Origin: Metabacillus indicus LMG 22858
Lineage (GTDB): Bacteria > Bacillota > Bacilli > Bacillales > Bacillaceae
Direction of reading: 5' to 3'
NCBI RefSeq assembly: GCF_000708755.2
Contig: NZ_JGVU02000006.1
Coordinates: 310,001 to 374,000 of the forward strand
DNA length: 64,000 nt
The position numbers and the translations under genes were made by a program. How positions within the stretch are numbered: position 1 is the stretch's first letter; each line of letters opens with the position of its first letter. Shown in pieces: positions 45,832-54,462 of the stretch. The notes under the pieces are model-generated. The model saw only the letters and a list, made by a program, of their open reading frames with translations, ran no database searches and was not told where the DNA came from.

Positions 45832-46009
45832 ACGATCACCTTTTCCTTACGTGTTATCCATCAATTTACATGAAAACAGAAGCTCAGTGCAACTTTGAGT
45901 ACGTTCCATTTTGGACAAATTTGACCATTGTTCAAGCTTTCGCCATATTTTCTGTCTGTTTGTGTATAGTAAAAAAACGGGTATGGCTCAGTAATAGGAG
46001 GAGACGCCA

Positions 46010-46675
46010 ATGAATAATGAAATAAAGGCTTGTGTATTTGACGTATACGGCACACTTTTTGATGTGCATTCCGTAAAGAAAAAAGCAGATGAACTTTATG
46101 ATGGACGAGGAGAAGAGATCAGCAGGATATGGCGGCAAAAGCAGCTGGAATATTCCTTCCTGCGGCAGATTATGGGCAACTATGAAACGTTTTTGACCGT
46201 CACAAGAAACGCACTGTCATACACCCTTCGTTCGCTTCATCTGGAGAATTCACCTGAAAAAGAAGAGTTGCTTATTAATGAATATAAAAAGCTGGAATGC
46301 TACCCGGAAACGGAAGAGGTTCTGCGGAGCCTATCGGGTAAAAAACTGGCTGTCTTTTCAAATGGATCCCATGATATGCTGGATCCCCTCATTGAACAGT
46401 CAGGACTTGCCCCTCTATTTGACGCCATTATCAGTGTGGATCATGCGAAGCAATTCAAACCTTCCCCCGCTTCCTACACCCTTGTATTAAAAGAACTCGG
46501 GGTCGAGCGGGAAAACGTGCTTTTCATGTCATCAAACGGCTGGGATATTTCCGGTGCCAGAAATTTCGGATTCCAGACAGCTTGGATCAACCGGGGAGGC
46601 ATGCCCACAGAAGAGCTTGGGGTAAAGCCGCATAGTATTTACGAAGATTTGAAAGGGATTTTGGAGTGGAGATGA
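46010..46675 (+). CDS. Haloacid dehalogenase, type II
   Basis: A 221-residue HAD-superfamily protein. Motif I 'VFDVYGTLFDV' gives the nucleophile Asp; 'WRQKQLEYSFLR', 'VFSNGSHDML', the Lys in 'QFKPSPASY' and 'FMSSNGWDISGARNFGF' are those of L-2-haloacid dehalogenases. The natural substrate may be another alpha-halo or phosphoryl compound. GGAGGAG precedes the ATG. No terminator is visible before array 5 begins 19 bp later. Confidence 0.84.
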   Translation: MNNEIKACVFDVYGTLFDVHSVKKKADELYDGRGEEISRIWRQKQLEYSFLRQIMGNYETFLTVTRNALSYTLRSLHLENSPEKEELLINEYKKLECYPETEEVLRSLSGKKLAVFSNGSHDMLDPLIEQSGLAPLFDAIISVDHAKQFKPSPASYTLVLKELGVERENVLFMSSNGWDISGARNFGFQTAWINRGGMPTEELGVKPHSIYEDLKGILEWR

Positions 46676-46693
46676 GTTGCAAGCCAATTTATC

Positions 46694-46995
46694 TTACCCT
46701 CCTAAACCGCAATTCGATGTGAGAGGGCACGCAAATCTACTTTTCTTACCCTCCGAAACCGTTATTCGATCTGACAGGGTACGCAAACCTGCGTTTCTTA
46801 CCCTCCCAAACCGTTATTCGATCTGGCAGGGTAACCAAACCTGCGTTTCTTACCCTCCCAAACCGTTATTCGATCTGCCAGGGTAAGCAAATCTACTTTT
46901 CTTACCCTCCAATACCGTTATTCGATCTGCCAGGGTAAGCAAATCTACTTTTCTTACCCTACAAAACCGTTATTCGATCTGCCAGGGTAAGAAAA
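46694..46995. repeat. Tandem array 5, 52-bp units (6 copies)
   Basis: CTTACCCT recurs at 46694, 46746, 46798, 46850, 46901 and 46953 (one 51 and four 52 bp steps). The core reads CTTACCCTCCCAAACCGTTA followed by TTCGATCTGCCAGGGTAAG. AGGGTAAG and the next CTTACCCT are perfect complements, span 29 bp across the unit border, and also 39 bp within the unit. It lies between convergent genes with no other terminator. Confidence 0.95.
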
Positions 46996-47022
46996 CCTCA
47001 TCAGCGTCACTCACCCCACCCA

Positions 47023-48462
47023 TCATTCCTTCAATTTATAAAGTTCAATCTCCCCGTATACAGGATCAAAAAGCAAGTTCGAATGAAATTCTTTTACTTT
47101 TTCAAGCCGGGGATATAAGTCCACTCCCTGTTCCTTAAATCCGTCGACAAGCTCGCCTGTCAGATAGATCTCTTTGTCTTTCTGGTAGGAGATGTCTTTT
47201 TTGAAGTATGGATATGTGTAAAAGCGTTTATGGTCATAGGGAACGGAAAGATACTGCAGCACCCGGGTTTCTTCCCACGTATACACAATCAGCGGCTGTT
47301 TCTGCTGTTCAAGGTATTCCGCCATCTGATAGACGGCGGGTTTTTTTTCGGCCTGTTCTTTTAGAATGGGAACACATACCGCTAACTGAAGGCCCGCGAA
47401 CAGAATAAGGGCATACTGAGCTTTTGCAGATTTTGCGGCAGCCATTGTAAAAAGGCTGAAAAGCAGCAGCATGGCAACCGGAAACGAGTGTCTCGGTTTA
47501 TCAATATTTTGCGCGAAGAGATTCCAGATAAAATAGGCGCCGGCAAGGATGAGCAGCAGTTTGTTGATCGACCAATACTCCCTGAATGCACTTTTTCGGA
47601 ATCTGATCAGCAGCAAGCCCCCAGCTAGTGCACCCGCCCCAAGCAGGAGAAGCGATCCGGCAAACATGCCTGTAAACACAACGTTGTGGACAGTCAGCCG
47701 GTAAAGTCTGGACAGGAGCGGTTCTCCTGACTCCGTGACAGCGCCTCCCCAAGAAGTGAAGTGACCTGCAACAAATCCCATGGAAAGCTTTAGAAAACCG
47801 CTTATGCTCCCTTCACTGAGTATAAGCGCAGCAAGCCACACTCCCTGAAACAGAATGGCCGCCGCAGCAAGGCCCGCAAGCTCCCTAAAACCTTTTCCTT
47901 TTCGGTACTGATGAATCCACAGGAGCACGATGGCAAGACCGAACGGAGCATACGAGAGCCTGATCCCCATTAACAGACTGAAAAAAAGAAGCGGCAGGAG
48001 CTGCGCCGTCAGATTGGTTTTATGATAGGCACGGTGAACCGCCCATAGATACCACCACAGCGCCCCGATTGCCGCTCCTTCTGACATCGGCTGAGCTGAA
48101 AGGATAGAGAGGTACGTGTTCGTCTGCAAGGCCGCCACAACCAGAAGTGATGGAAGACGTCCGGCATACTGCCTTGCAAGCAGATAAACCGGCAGGCTCG
48201 CAGCAAGTGTCATGATTCCGTTAAAAACAGACAGCGCCTGTGCAGGGTTTTCTATCCAGCTGTTAGCAAGCATGCCTCCGAAGATAAAAAAAGGATAGCC
48301 GGGAAAATGCGGCTGCATGGCAAGAAGATCATATCTCTCAAGTGCAAGGGCAAAGTCAACCTGATCCCAGGTTGCTGCATAGGGGCTGCTGTATAAAAAC
48401 CGTAAGCTGAAGACTGCAGCCAGAAGAAAAAAGGCGGCGGCTGTCGTGATGTTTTTGCTCAT
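47023..48462 (-). CDS. GT-C type membrane glycosyltransferase
   Basis: A 479-residue polytopic membrane protein with about ten hydrophobic segments. 'YAATWDQVDFALALERYD' in the first outer loop has the acidic pair of ArnT/PMT/GT39-like enzymes that use polyprenyl-phosphate sugars. The donor could be made by the GT2 protein at 50297-51061. The acceptor is unknown. GAGGAG precedes the ATG. Confidence 0.7.
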   Translation of the reverse strand: MSKNITTAAAFFLLAAVFSLRFLYSSPYAATWDQVDFALALERYDLLAMQPHFPGYPFFIFGGMLANSWIENPAQALSVFNGIMTLAASLPVYLLARQYAGRLPSLLVVAALQTNTYLSILSAQPMSEGAAIGALWWYLWAVHRAYHKTNLTAQLLPLLFFSLLMGIRLSYAPFGLAIVLLWIHQYRKGKGFRELAGLAAAAILFQGVWLAALILSEGSISGFLKLSMGFVAGHFTSWGGAVTESGEPLLSRLYRLTVHNVVFTGMFAGSLLLLGAGALAGGLLLIRFRKSAFREYWSINKLLLILAGAYFIWNLFAQNIDKPRHSFPVAMLLLFSLFTMAAAKSAKAQYALILFAGLQLAVCVPILKEQAEKKPAVYQMAEYLEQQKQPLIVYTWEETRVLQYLSVPYDHKRFYTYPYFKKDISYQKDKEIYLTGELVDGFKEQGVDLYPRLEKVKEFHSNLLFDPVYGEIELYKLKE

Positions 48463-48496
48463 TATTGCATTCTCCTCTGCTGGATACTGAACGATA

Positions 48497-48527
48497 AAAA
48501 ACGCAAGGCATATGCCTTGCGTTTTTT
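48497..48527 (-). terminator. Terminator of the FTR1 operon
   Basis: AAAAAACGCAAGGCA and TGCCTTGCGTTTTTT form a perfect palindrome with a tiny loop, strong in both directions. Confidence 0.88.
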
Positions 48528-49443
48528 AGCCTAAACGTGCCTCAGGCTTCAATACTTCTTTGGATGCTTCTTTTTCTTTCTTTACAGGCTTCTTAGTTGT
48601 CAGCAGCATATAAATGACAGCAAAATAGCCAAGGTATCCGATGACTTCCTCGAGAGAAGGCATGGATGAATAGCCAAGAAATGCTTTCAGGAAGATGCCG
48701 ATATCTCCTGATAAAAGCGGTGCTGTGCCGTGATCGCGCAGATAGTGCGCATAATCAATTGGATGCTCCGGCAGGAGCCAAGTAATGTTGTACACATGAG
48801 GCATGACGCTTCCAATGATCTTTAAATCCTGAAGGATAGAAATACCTTGGACAAACAAACCCGCAGCGATCAGGACAATGAAAGCCCCCGTAATTCTAAA
48901 GAATGCTTTAAGTGAAATCTTCATTGTTCCTTTAAAGAATAAATAGCTGACAACAGATGCTGTGAGCAGCCCCGATATAGCACCCCAGCCCTGTATAGCC
49001 GCTCCAATGTTTCCGCCCGTGATGGCTGCGAAAAAGAAGACCGTTTCTACACCTTCGCGGAGGACAACAAGGAAGGAATGCATGACCATGCCGATGATGC
49101 TACCGGCAGAAATATAATGACTGATTTTCCCCTCAATGGAGGACTTGATGTTTTTGCTGTGTTCAGCCATCCAGAAAACCATTTGCGTTAAAAGAATGGA
49201 GGATATAAAGATGATGGATATCTTCAGGTACATTTCGCTTCCCATCGCCGAAAAGCCGGTAAAGACGACCTGGAAAAGCAATGCGACAAGGTAGCTTGCG
49301 AAAATGGCAAGACCTGCACCAAGCCAGACAAATTTCACAAGCTTTGCATTGTCTATTCTCTTTAAATAAGTGGTGATAATCCCTACAATCAGCAGGGCTT
49401 CAAGTACTTCGCGGAATGTGATTAAAAAAGCCTGAAGCTGCAT
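48526..49443 (-). CDS. FTR1-family high-affinity iron permease (EfeU-like)
   Basis: A 305-residue membrane protein with seven hydrophobic segments. The two REXXE iron motifs are 'FREVLEALLI' (near residue 11) and 'LREGVETVFF' (near 130). It takes up iron, probably as Fe3+ after oxidation. No EfeB peroxidase is nearby. It lies 26 bp after an exported partner protein and under a Fur-type promoter. Confidence 0.88.
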   Translation of the reverse strand: MQLQAFLITFREVLEALLIVGIITTYLKRIDNAKLVKFVWLGAGLAIFASYLVALLFQVVFTGFSAMGSEMYLKISIIFISSILLTQMVFWMAEHSKNIKSSIEGKISHYISAGSIIGMVMHSFLVVLREGVETVFFFAAITGGNIGAAIQGWGAISGLLTASVVSYLFFKGTMKISLKAFFRITGAFIVLIAAGLFVQGISILQDLKIIGSVMPHVYNITWLLPEHPIDYAHYLRDHGTAPLLSGDIGIFLKAFLGYSSMPSLEEVIGYLGYFAVIYMLLTTKKPVKKEKEASKEVLKPEARLG

Positions 49444-49469
49444 ACTATACCCTCCCCTTTATAATGCGG

Positions 49470-50222
49470 CTACTTTCTTCTTCTCCGGATGGTGAATACT
49501 GTAACGGCCGCAATCACTGCTGCGAGCAGCAGAATTGGAATCCAGTTTTTTAAATTCGCAAGATCTGTCCAGTCCGTTGTCTCTGAAGCGGTCGATTCTT
49601 CCTCTCCGCTTGTAAAGTGTCCCTGTTCAAAATCTTCTATATCAAATTCTTTTTTCAGGTTCGTTAAAATAACATCTTTGCTTTCATTAAACGAATCCTG
49701 GCTTGCATCTGCTTTTCCGACACCGAAAAGGCCCGGATTTCCAAGAGATTTTAGAGCTTTATTGAATTCATCTTTGTTCTGCTGATCCATTTCAGGGTCA
49801 CTCTCTGCGATGCGCGGCGACAAAGCTTCGTAAGTAGCAAAGCCTTTTGCAAGCAGTCGTTTGCTTGTATCGTAATCTTTAAAATTCGCGTCTACGTTCT
49901 CAAGGCGGCGGCTGATGTTCATGGCAAGAAGCTTCTCCATGTTCTGAACCAGCTGTTCTTTGTCTTTATCTTCTATATTCTGAAGGATTGCTTCTGAAGG
50001 CTCAGCGCCCATGTGCATATCCACTTCTTCCTGAACTGTTTCATAAATCTTCTTTGCCTCAGCAAAATCAGGAGGAGATTCGTCGAGCTGAACCTGCATG
50101 TTTTTATAAGCTTCTGCGATCTTTTCCTCATTCGGATCACCGTAGGAATAAGCAGAAACACTGTTATGTACAGGCAAACTGAGTAGTATTAGTGCTAAAA
50201 GCAGGATAAAAGTCTTTTTCAT
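49470..50222 (-). CDS. Exported FTR1-associated protein with C-terminal anchor
   Basis: A 250-residue protein with a signal peptide (1-24), an acidic helical domain rich in Glu/Asp pairs (about 30-205) and a C-terminal membrane segment ending in RRRRK. It resembles the periplasmic helical domains found fused to or beside FTR1 permeases and may present iron to the permease. It is not EfeO-like M75 peptidase. GGGAGGG precedes the ATG. Confidence 0.65.
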   Translation of the reverse strand: MKKTFILLLALILLSLPVHNSVSAYSYGDPNEEKIAEAYKNMQVQLDESPPDFAEAKKIYETVQEEVDMHMGAEPSEAILQNIEDKDKEQLVQNMEKLLAMNISRRLENVDANFKDYDTSKRLLAKGFATYEALSPRIAESDPEMDQQNKDEFNKALKSLGNPGLFGVGKADASQDSFNESKDVILTNLKKEFDIEDFEQGHFTSGEEESTASETTDWTDLANLKNWIPILLLAAVIAAVTVFTIRRRRK

Positions 50223-50241
50223 TATGTTCCCTCCCTAAACA

Positions 50242-50270
50242 ATGATAATGATTCTCATTTTTATTGTCAA
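50242..50270 (-). promoter_or_regulatory. Fur-controlled promoter of the FTR1 operon
   Basis: On the minus strand TTGACA (50265-50270), 17 bp spacer, TATCAT (50242-50247). TGATAATGATTCTCA (50243-50257) matches the Fur box 7-1-7 consensus TGATAATNATTATCA at 14 of 15 positions and covers the -10. Confidence 0.85.
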
Positions 50271-50278
50271 TAAAAAAT

Positions 50279-50320
50279 GAGAAAATAAAAAATACTCTAG
50301 GAGCATTTTTTATTTTCTCT
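50279..50320 (-). terminator. Long stem terminator overlapping the GT2 stop codon
   Basis: GAGAAAATAAAAAAT pairs with ATTTTTTATTTTCTC over 15 bases. The stop codon of the GT2 gene lies in the loop region. Confidence 0.7.
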
Positions 50321-51061
50321 AAAAAGCGGCAAAACATGTGCATCTCTTTTTATGGCCGGTTTTCTGACCGGGCGCGTCATTTCTTTGAAGATGGCAGGCA
50401 GAACAGACGACATGTATTTTCTGAATTTAATAAATGACTGACCTTCTGTCCGCACTTGATAGGTGATCGGCACCTCTTTTACCCTGAAGCCTTTGCGGAC
50501 AAGGTTAAGTGTGATGACCTGGGCATAATTGTAGTCATGGATGATTTCAGCGTGTTCCATTGCCTGGCGGGAGAACGCCCTCATGCCTGATTGCCCGTCG
50601 TAGATCCACCTTCTTAATAGAAGCGACTGAAGGAGGGTGAAGCAGTAATTGCCAAGCCTTCTATGAAGCTTCATCCCTTTTATCGTTCCTAAAAATCTCG
50701 AACCCATTGTGTAGTCTGCTTCTCCTGCAAATATCGGTTCCAAGAGGTTTGGAATTTCATCCGCTGGATATTCGTTGTCGGCATCAATCATGACAGAGAT
50801 ATCAGCCCCTAATCGAAAGCTTTGCGCAAGGCCTTCTCTGACCGCAGCCCCGAGGCCGCCGTTACGGGGCATTGATACAATATGATCAGCGCCTGCCGCT
50901 TTTGCGACACGGACAGTTCCGTCTGTTGAACCATCGTCAATAACCAGAATTTCAACGTCCACATTCTCATGAATGTTCCGGGGAACACATTCGATGACAG
51001 GTGCGATGGATTTTTCTTCGTTGTATGCGGGCAGAAATACGATTACTTTCTGTTTTCTCAT
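50297..51061 (-). CDS. GT2 glycosyltransferase, polyprenyl-phosphate mannose synthase type
   Basis: A 254-residue cytoplasmic GT-A enzyme. Nucleotide-sugar motifs are 'IVFLPAYNEEKSIAPVI', 'ILVIDDGSTDGT' and 'VMIDADNEYPADEIP', followed by 'GSRFLGTIKGMKLHRRLGN' and 'YDGQSGMRAFSR', typical of dolichol/polyprenyl-phosphate glycosyltransferases. No C-terminal membrane segments. It overlaps the previous gene as ATGA. It could supply lipid-linked sugar to the GT-C protein at 47023-48462. Confidence 0.82.
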   Translation of the reverse strand: MRKQKVIVFLPAYNEEKSIAPVIECVPRNIHENVDVEILVIDDGSTDGTVRVAKAAGADHIVSMPRNGGLGAAVREGLAQSFRLGADISVMIDADNEYPADEIPNLLEPIFAGEADYTMGSRFLGTIKGMKLHRRLGNYCFTLLQSLLLRRWIYDGQSGMRAFSRQAMEHAEIIHDYNYAQVITLNLVRKGFRVKEVPITYQVRTEGQSFIKFRKYMSSVLPAIFKEMTRPVRKPAIKRDAHVLPLFRENKKCS

Positions 51062-52533
51062 TGATCTGATCCTTTCTTAACGGCATCCATGAGCACCGGT
51101 CCCCTGCTGTGCGATGGAAATGGTGCGCCTAGCAGATAGGAAAGGGTAGGCGCAATCGATACGAGACTGTGTTTTTCCTCCACCACTTTGCCTTTGGCAA
51201 TGGATGGGCCGTACATGAAGAACGGCACAATCCGCTCTCCCTCATCAAGATGGCCGTGACCGCCGATGCCATCGGCCTGGCCGTGGTCCGCACAGATGAT
51301 AAACGTCGTATTTTCGGCTTTTCCTGATTTTTCAAGGTGTCCGATAAAATCCTTTACGAGATGATCGGCTTCTTTTATTTTCTGAAGATACTCGTCATAT
51401 AATACACCTCTGCTGTGGCCTGTCTGATCTGTTGAAATCAACTGGACGATGAACAGCTCAGGATCCTGCTCATCCATAATCTGCTTTGCTTTTTCCATGA
51501 TTTTATAATCAACCACATCATTTTTCATGACGGCGGTAAAGGTTTCAACGTCTTTTCCAAATGCGTCCACAAGGTGGGCAACGGCAAGCATTTTCCCCTT
51601 TTTCCCCACTTTGCGCAAGGAATCAAAAATACTTTCTGTCCGCACTCCGAATCTCCACACCATGTTGGATTTTATGCCATGCTCAAACGGGTATGTGCCG
51701 GTGAACATGGATGAGAAACACACGACCGTTCGTGCAGGATACACCGTTTCCATCTTCGCATACTCTGTTCCGTTCTTGCGGAGGTAATCGAGATAAGGGG
51801 TATCAGCTTCTTCAAACCGTTCCTTTCTCATTCCGTCGATGACAATGACAACTACTTTATCATTCATGCCTTCTTCAGGTACTTCGGCGTTATCTGTATA
51901 CGTTTCAATCGGCTTCGGCTTCCAATCGAACAGATAGTGATGAAGGATAAAGGTATAAATGAACAGGCCAGCGTACAATATGATAAGCTGCCCGGCAGCA
52001 ATATCTGCAAATGTTCCGCCATTGTAGAAAACGCTGAACGCGTAGCTCCAGACAGAAAGAACAAGCATCAGCTTCGGCAGCTGCTCCTGTGCATTTCCGC
52101 TTGTGGAGTCACTGTTTTTTAACACAAGCTTCCAGAAACGCGTAAAGTTAGTCCAGGACGTCCCAATCCGCAGATGATAATAAAACGTTCCCCAGAAAAA
52201 GACCGTAAAAAAGAAATAAAGACCGGCAGCAAATAAGAGCAGGCCAAGATTCACTGTATCAAACATAAGCAAATACGCAATGAACGGAATCCACAAATAA
52301 TTTCTTAAAAACAGAGGGAAATCATAGAGATAATAAATAATAAGCAGTGGAATGACAACGAGCAGCGAACTTGCGAACGATTGCCAAAAACGGACATCTT
52401 CAAAAAGACCAAGATGAAACAGCAAAAAAGAACCTGCTGCAAAAATAGGTGTGAACGGCTTGCCTTCATTCAGCAAATTCCAGCACCATGCAGCGATTTT
52501 CTCAAAAGATGAAGCTTGTTTAGCTTTTTCCAC
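51058..52533 (-). CDS. Membrane protein with alkaline-phosphatase-superfamily domain
   Basis: A 491-residue protein: an N-terminal membrane part of about six hydrophobic segments (about 25-220), then a type I phosphodiesterase/nucleotide pyrophosphatase-type domain. 'VVVIVIDGMRKERF' gives the first metal Asp, 'YPARTVVCFSSMFTGTYP' the Thr/Ser nucleophile region, 'STDQTGHSRG' and 'ICADHGQADGIGGHG' the remaining metal ligands. It may act on a lipid-linked phosphodiester. The GTG start has AAAGGAGAGG about seven bases upstream. Confidence 0.78.
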   Translation of the reverse strand: MEKAKQASSFEKIAAWCWNLLNEGKPFTPIFAAGSFLLFHLGLFEDVRFWQSFASSLLVVIPLLIIYYLYDFPLFLRNYLWIPFIAYLLMFDTVNLGLLLFAAGLYFFFTVFFWGTFYYHLRIGTSWTNFTRFWKLVLKNSDSTSGNAQEQLPKLMLVLSVWSYAFSVFYNGGTFADIAAGQLIILYAGLFIYTFILHHYLFDWKPKPIETYTDNAEVPEEGMNDKVVVIVIDGMRKERFEEADTPYLDYLRKNGTEYAKMETVYPARTVVCFSSMFTGTYPFEHGIKSNMVWRFGVRTESIFDSLRKVGKKGKMLAVAHLVDAFGKDVETFTAVMKNDVVDYKIMEKAKQIMDEQDPELFIVQLISTDQTGHSRGVLYDEYLQKIKEADHLVKDFIGHLEKSGKAENTTFIICADHGQADGIGGHGHLDEGERIVPFFMYGPSIAKGKVVEEKHSLVSIAPTLSYLLGAPFPSHSRGPVLMDAVKKGSDQ

Positions 52534-53464
52534 TCCGATTCCTCTCCTTTCTTTTCATGAATTTTGTCAGTTCTCTTAAAGGAACCGGCAGCAGCAGAAA
52601 TGCAGCCAGGCCCCCTGCATATGAAAAGACAAACTTAAATACGTGGCTGATGACTGCGTATCCGTAAGCTTCCTGTACGTTTGCACCTGTCTGAACGAGT
52701 GCCGCTGTCATGACTGACTCATAAGTGCCCACCCCGCCCGGCGTCACCTGAAATACCTGTCCTGCGACCGTTACGCTGTTCACCCAAATCGATTCAATAA
52801 AGGATAAGCTTCCAGGTGCAGCAACACCAAATATAACGAACGCTTCAAGCACCCAGCTCACAATAATCAAACATAAGACCGCCATGCCCCTCACACCGTG
52901 AAGCCCTTCTTTCAACTGAAGAATCTGCTTGCGGAGAAACTCCGGAAATTTCAGCCGAAGCAGCAAAAGCCCCGCTCCTGCAAGACATGCCAACAGGACA
53001 ACAAGCGGAACATTGAGGCCGAAGCTGCCAAGTAAAACAGCAAAGCCTGCCCCTGCGAAAACAATCAGCACAAGCATGTCAAGAAGTCTCAGCACGACCA
53101 CAGAGTGGGCTGCCTGTCCAAGGGATACATGCCGGTCACCTTTAAAAACAGCTGCTCTCACTGCGTCCCCTGCTTTTACAGGAGATAAATGATTGACAAA
53201 CAGACTGTAAAGCAGGCCTGCCAGACACTTTCTGAATGAGGCCCGGTTTTGGAGATACAGCTTCCAAGACGCTGCCCGCAAAATAAAGGCAGTCCCGTAA
53301 AGAAGAGTCATCAAAATCAGAACGTACGGACGCTGAAGAAGGGACTGAAACTGGCCAATCATCAATTCCGGATGGAACACGCGGAGACTGATAAAGATAA
53401 AAAAGCCTACAAGAATGAGACCTGTCAGATTAAATAAGGTCCGAATGCTCTTTTGCCCAGGCAA
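52520..53464 (-). CDS. LPG synthase/UPF0104-type transmembrane protein, possible flippase
   Basis: A polytopic protein of the 'lysylphosphatidylglycerol synthase TM region' family with about eight hydrophobic segments. 'NHLSPVKAGDAVRAAVFKGDRHVSLGQA' (about 90-117) and 'TPGGVGTYESVMTAALV' are the family signature. It has no aminoacyltransferase domain, so a flippase or export role is likely. The TTG at 53464 is chosen since GAGG lies six bases upstream; the ATG at 53506 has none and lies deeper in the epimerase gene. Confidence 0.7.
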   Translation of the reverse strand: MPGQKSIRTLFNLTGLILVGFFIFISLRVFHPELMIGQFQSLLQRPYVLILMTLLYGTAFILRAASWKLYLQNRASFRKCLAGLLYSLFVNHLSPVKAGDAVRAAVFKGDRHVSLGQAAHSVVVLRLLDMLVLIVFAGAGFAVLLGSFGLNVPLVVLLACLAGAGLLLLRLKFPEFLRKQILQLKEGLHGVRGMAVLCLIIVSWVLEAFVIFGVAAPGSLSFIESIWVNSVTVAGQVFQVTPGGVGTYESVMTAALVQTGANVQEAYGYAVISHVFKFVFSYAGGLAAFLLLPVPLRELTKFMKRKERNRSGKS

Positions 53465-54377
53465 CAGTTTCCTCAAATCCTTTCTTAAAAGACACCGCAG
53501 GATCATACCCGAGTTTCACACGTGCTTTTGACACATCAGCCCAGGTCGACGTCACATCGCCTATCCTTGCCTCTTTTTGCAGCAGCTTCACATTCGGAAA
53601 GTGATGCTTGATCTCATCCACTACCTCACTCATTAAAACGGGCCGGCCTGATCCAAGATTGTACACGTCACTCTCTTTTGATTTCAGTGTCAGCAGAATG
53701 CCGCTCACAATGTCATCAATATACGTATAATCACGGCCTGTACCCTGTCCGTAAATAGTAATCGGCTCATTATGGAAAAGCTTGCGGATGAAAGTGGCAA
53801 ACGCCATATCCGGCCTTCCCCACGGTCCATATACGGTAAAAAATCTGAGGATATTCATCTGAAAGCCATACATGTGGCGATAAGAGTGGCAGAGTGCCTC
53901 TGCACCTGCTTTTGAGGCAGCATACGGGGAAAGAACCCTTCCTGTCGCCATATCCTCTGACAGCGGAAGCCCTGCCTGTTCTCCGTAAACGGATGAAGAA
54001 GAAGCAAAGATCACATGCTTCACATTCTGTTCAGCGGCACAGGCAAGCACATTGTTTGTACCGTCGATATTCGTCTTAATATAAGCAGAAGGATCTTTAA
54101 GGGAAGGTATGACCCCTGCCAGTCCTCCCAGGTGAACGACAGCATGGGGCTTTTCCTTCTCCATGATGACAGAAACCTTTTCGCGTTCCAGGAAACTGCA
54201 ATTATAATAAACGGCAGGCCCGGTTTTGAATACCTGCTTCAGCTGATATTCTTTTCTCGCATGGGGCAGTTCCTCGGAAAGATGATCTATCAAAACCGGG
54301 TGCATGCCCTCTTTTAAAAGGCGGATGGCAAGATGGCTTCCAATGAAACCTGCCCCTCCTGTTATAAGTACTTTCAT
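53430..54377 (-). CDS. NAD-dependent sugar-nucleotide epimerase/dehydratase
   Basis: A 315-residue extended SDR enzyme. 'MKVLITGGAGFIGSHLAIRL' is the NAD site, 'ASSSSVYGEQAGLPL' supplies Ser, and 'YAASKAGAEAL' the catalytic Tyr-x3-Lys. UDP-glucose/UDP-glucuronate 4-epimerase is the best guess. The start at 54377 matches the family N-terminus; GAGGAG lies 12 bases upstream. First of four overlapping genes, together a likely glycolipid or surface-glycan operon. Confidence 0.83.
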   Translation of the reverse strand: MKVLITGGAGFIGSHLAIRLLKEGMHPVLIDHLSEELPHARKEYQLKQVFKTGPAVYYNCSFLEREKVSVIMEKEKPHAVVHLGGLAGVIPSLKDPSAYIKTNIDGTNNVLACAAEQNVKHVIFASSSSVYGEQAGLPLSEDMATGRVLSPYAASKAGAEALCHSYRHMYGFQMNILRFFTVYGPWGRPDMAFATFIRKLFHNEPITIYGQGTGRDYTYIDDIVSGILLTLKSKESDVYNLGSGRPVLMSEVVDEIKHHFPNVKLLQKEARIGDVTSTWADVSKARVKLGYDPAVSFKKGFEETVAWAKEHSDLI

Positions 54378-54415
54378 ATTTGCATTAATCTCCTCATCAT
54401 CCATTCTCATCGTAA

Positions 54416-54455
54416 AAAGAAGAAACCTTGTCTGCAAACAAGGCTTCTTCTTTTA
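54416..54455 (-). terminator. Terminator of the Fur-controlled lipoprotein gene
   Basis: AAGAAGAAGCCTTGT and ACAAGGTTTCTTCTT form a stem of about 15 bp on the minus strand, followed by T. Confidence 0.85.
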
Positions 54456-54462
54456 TACCATA

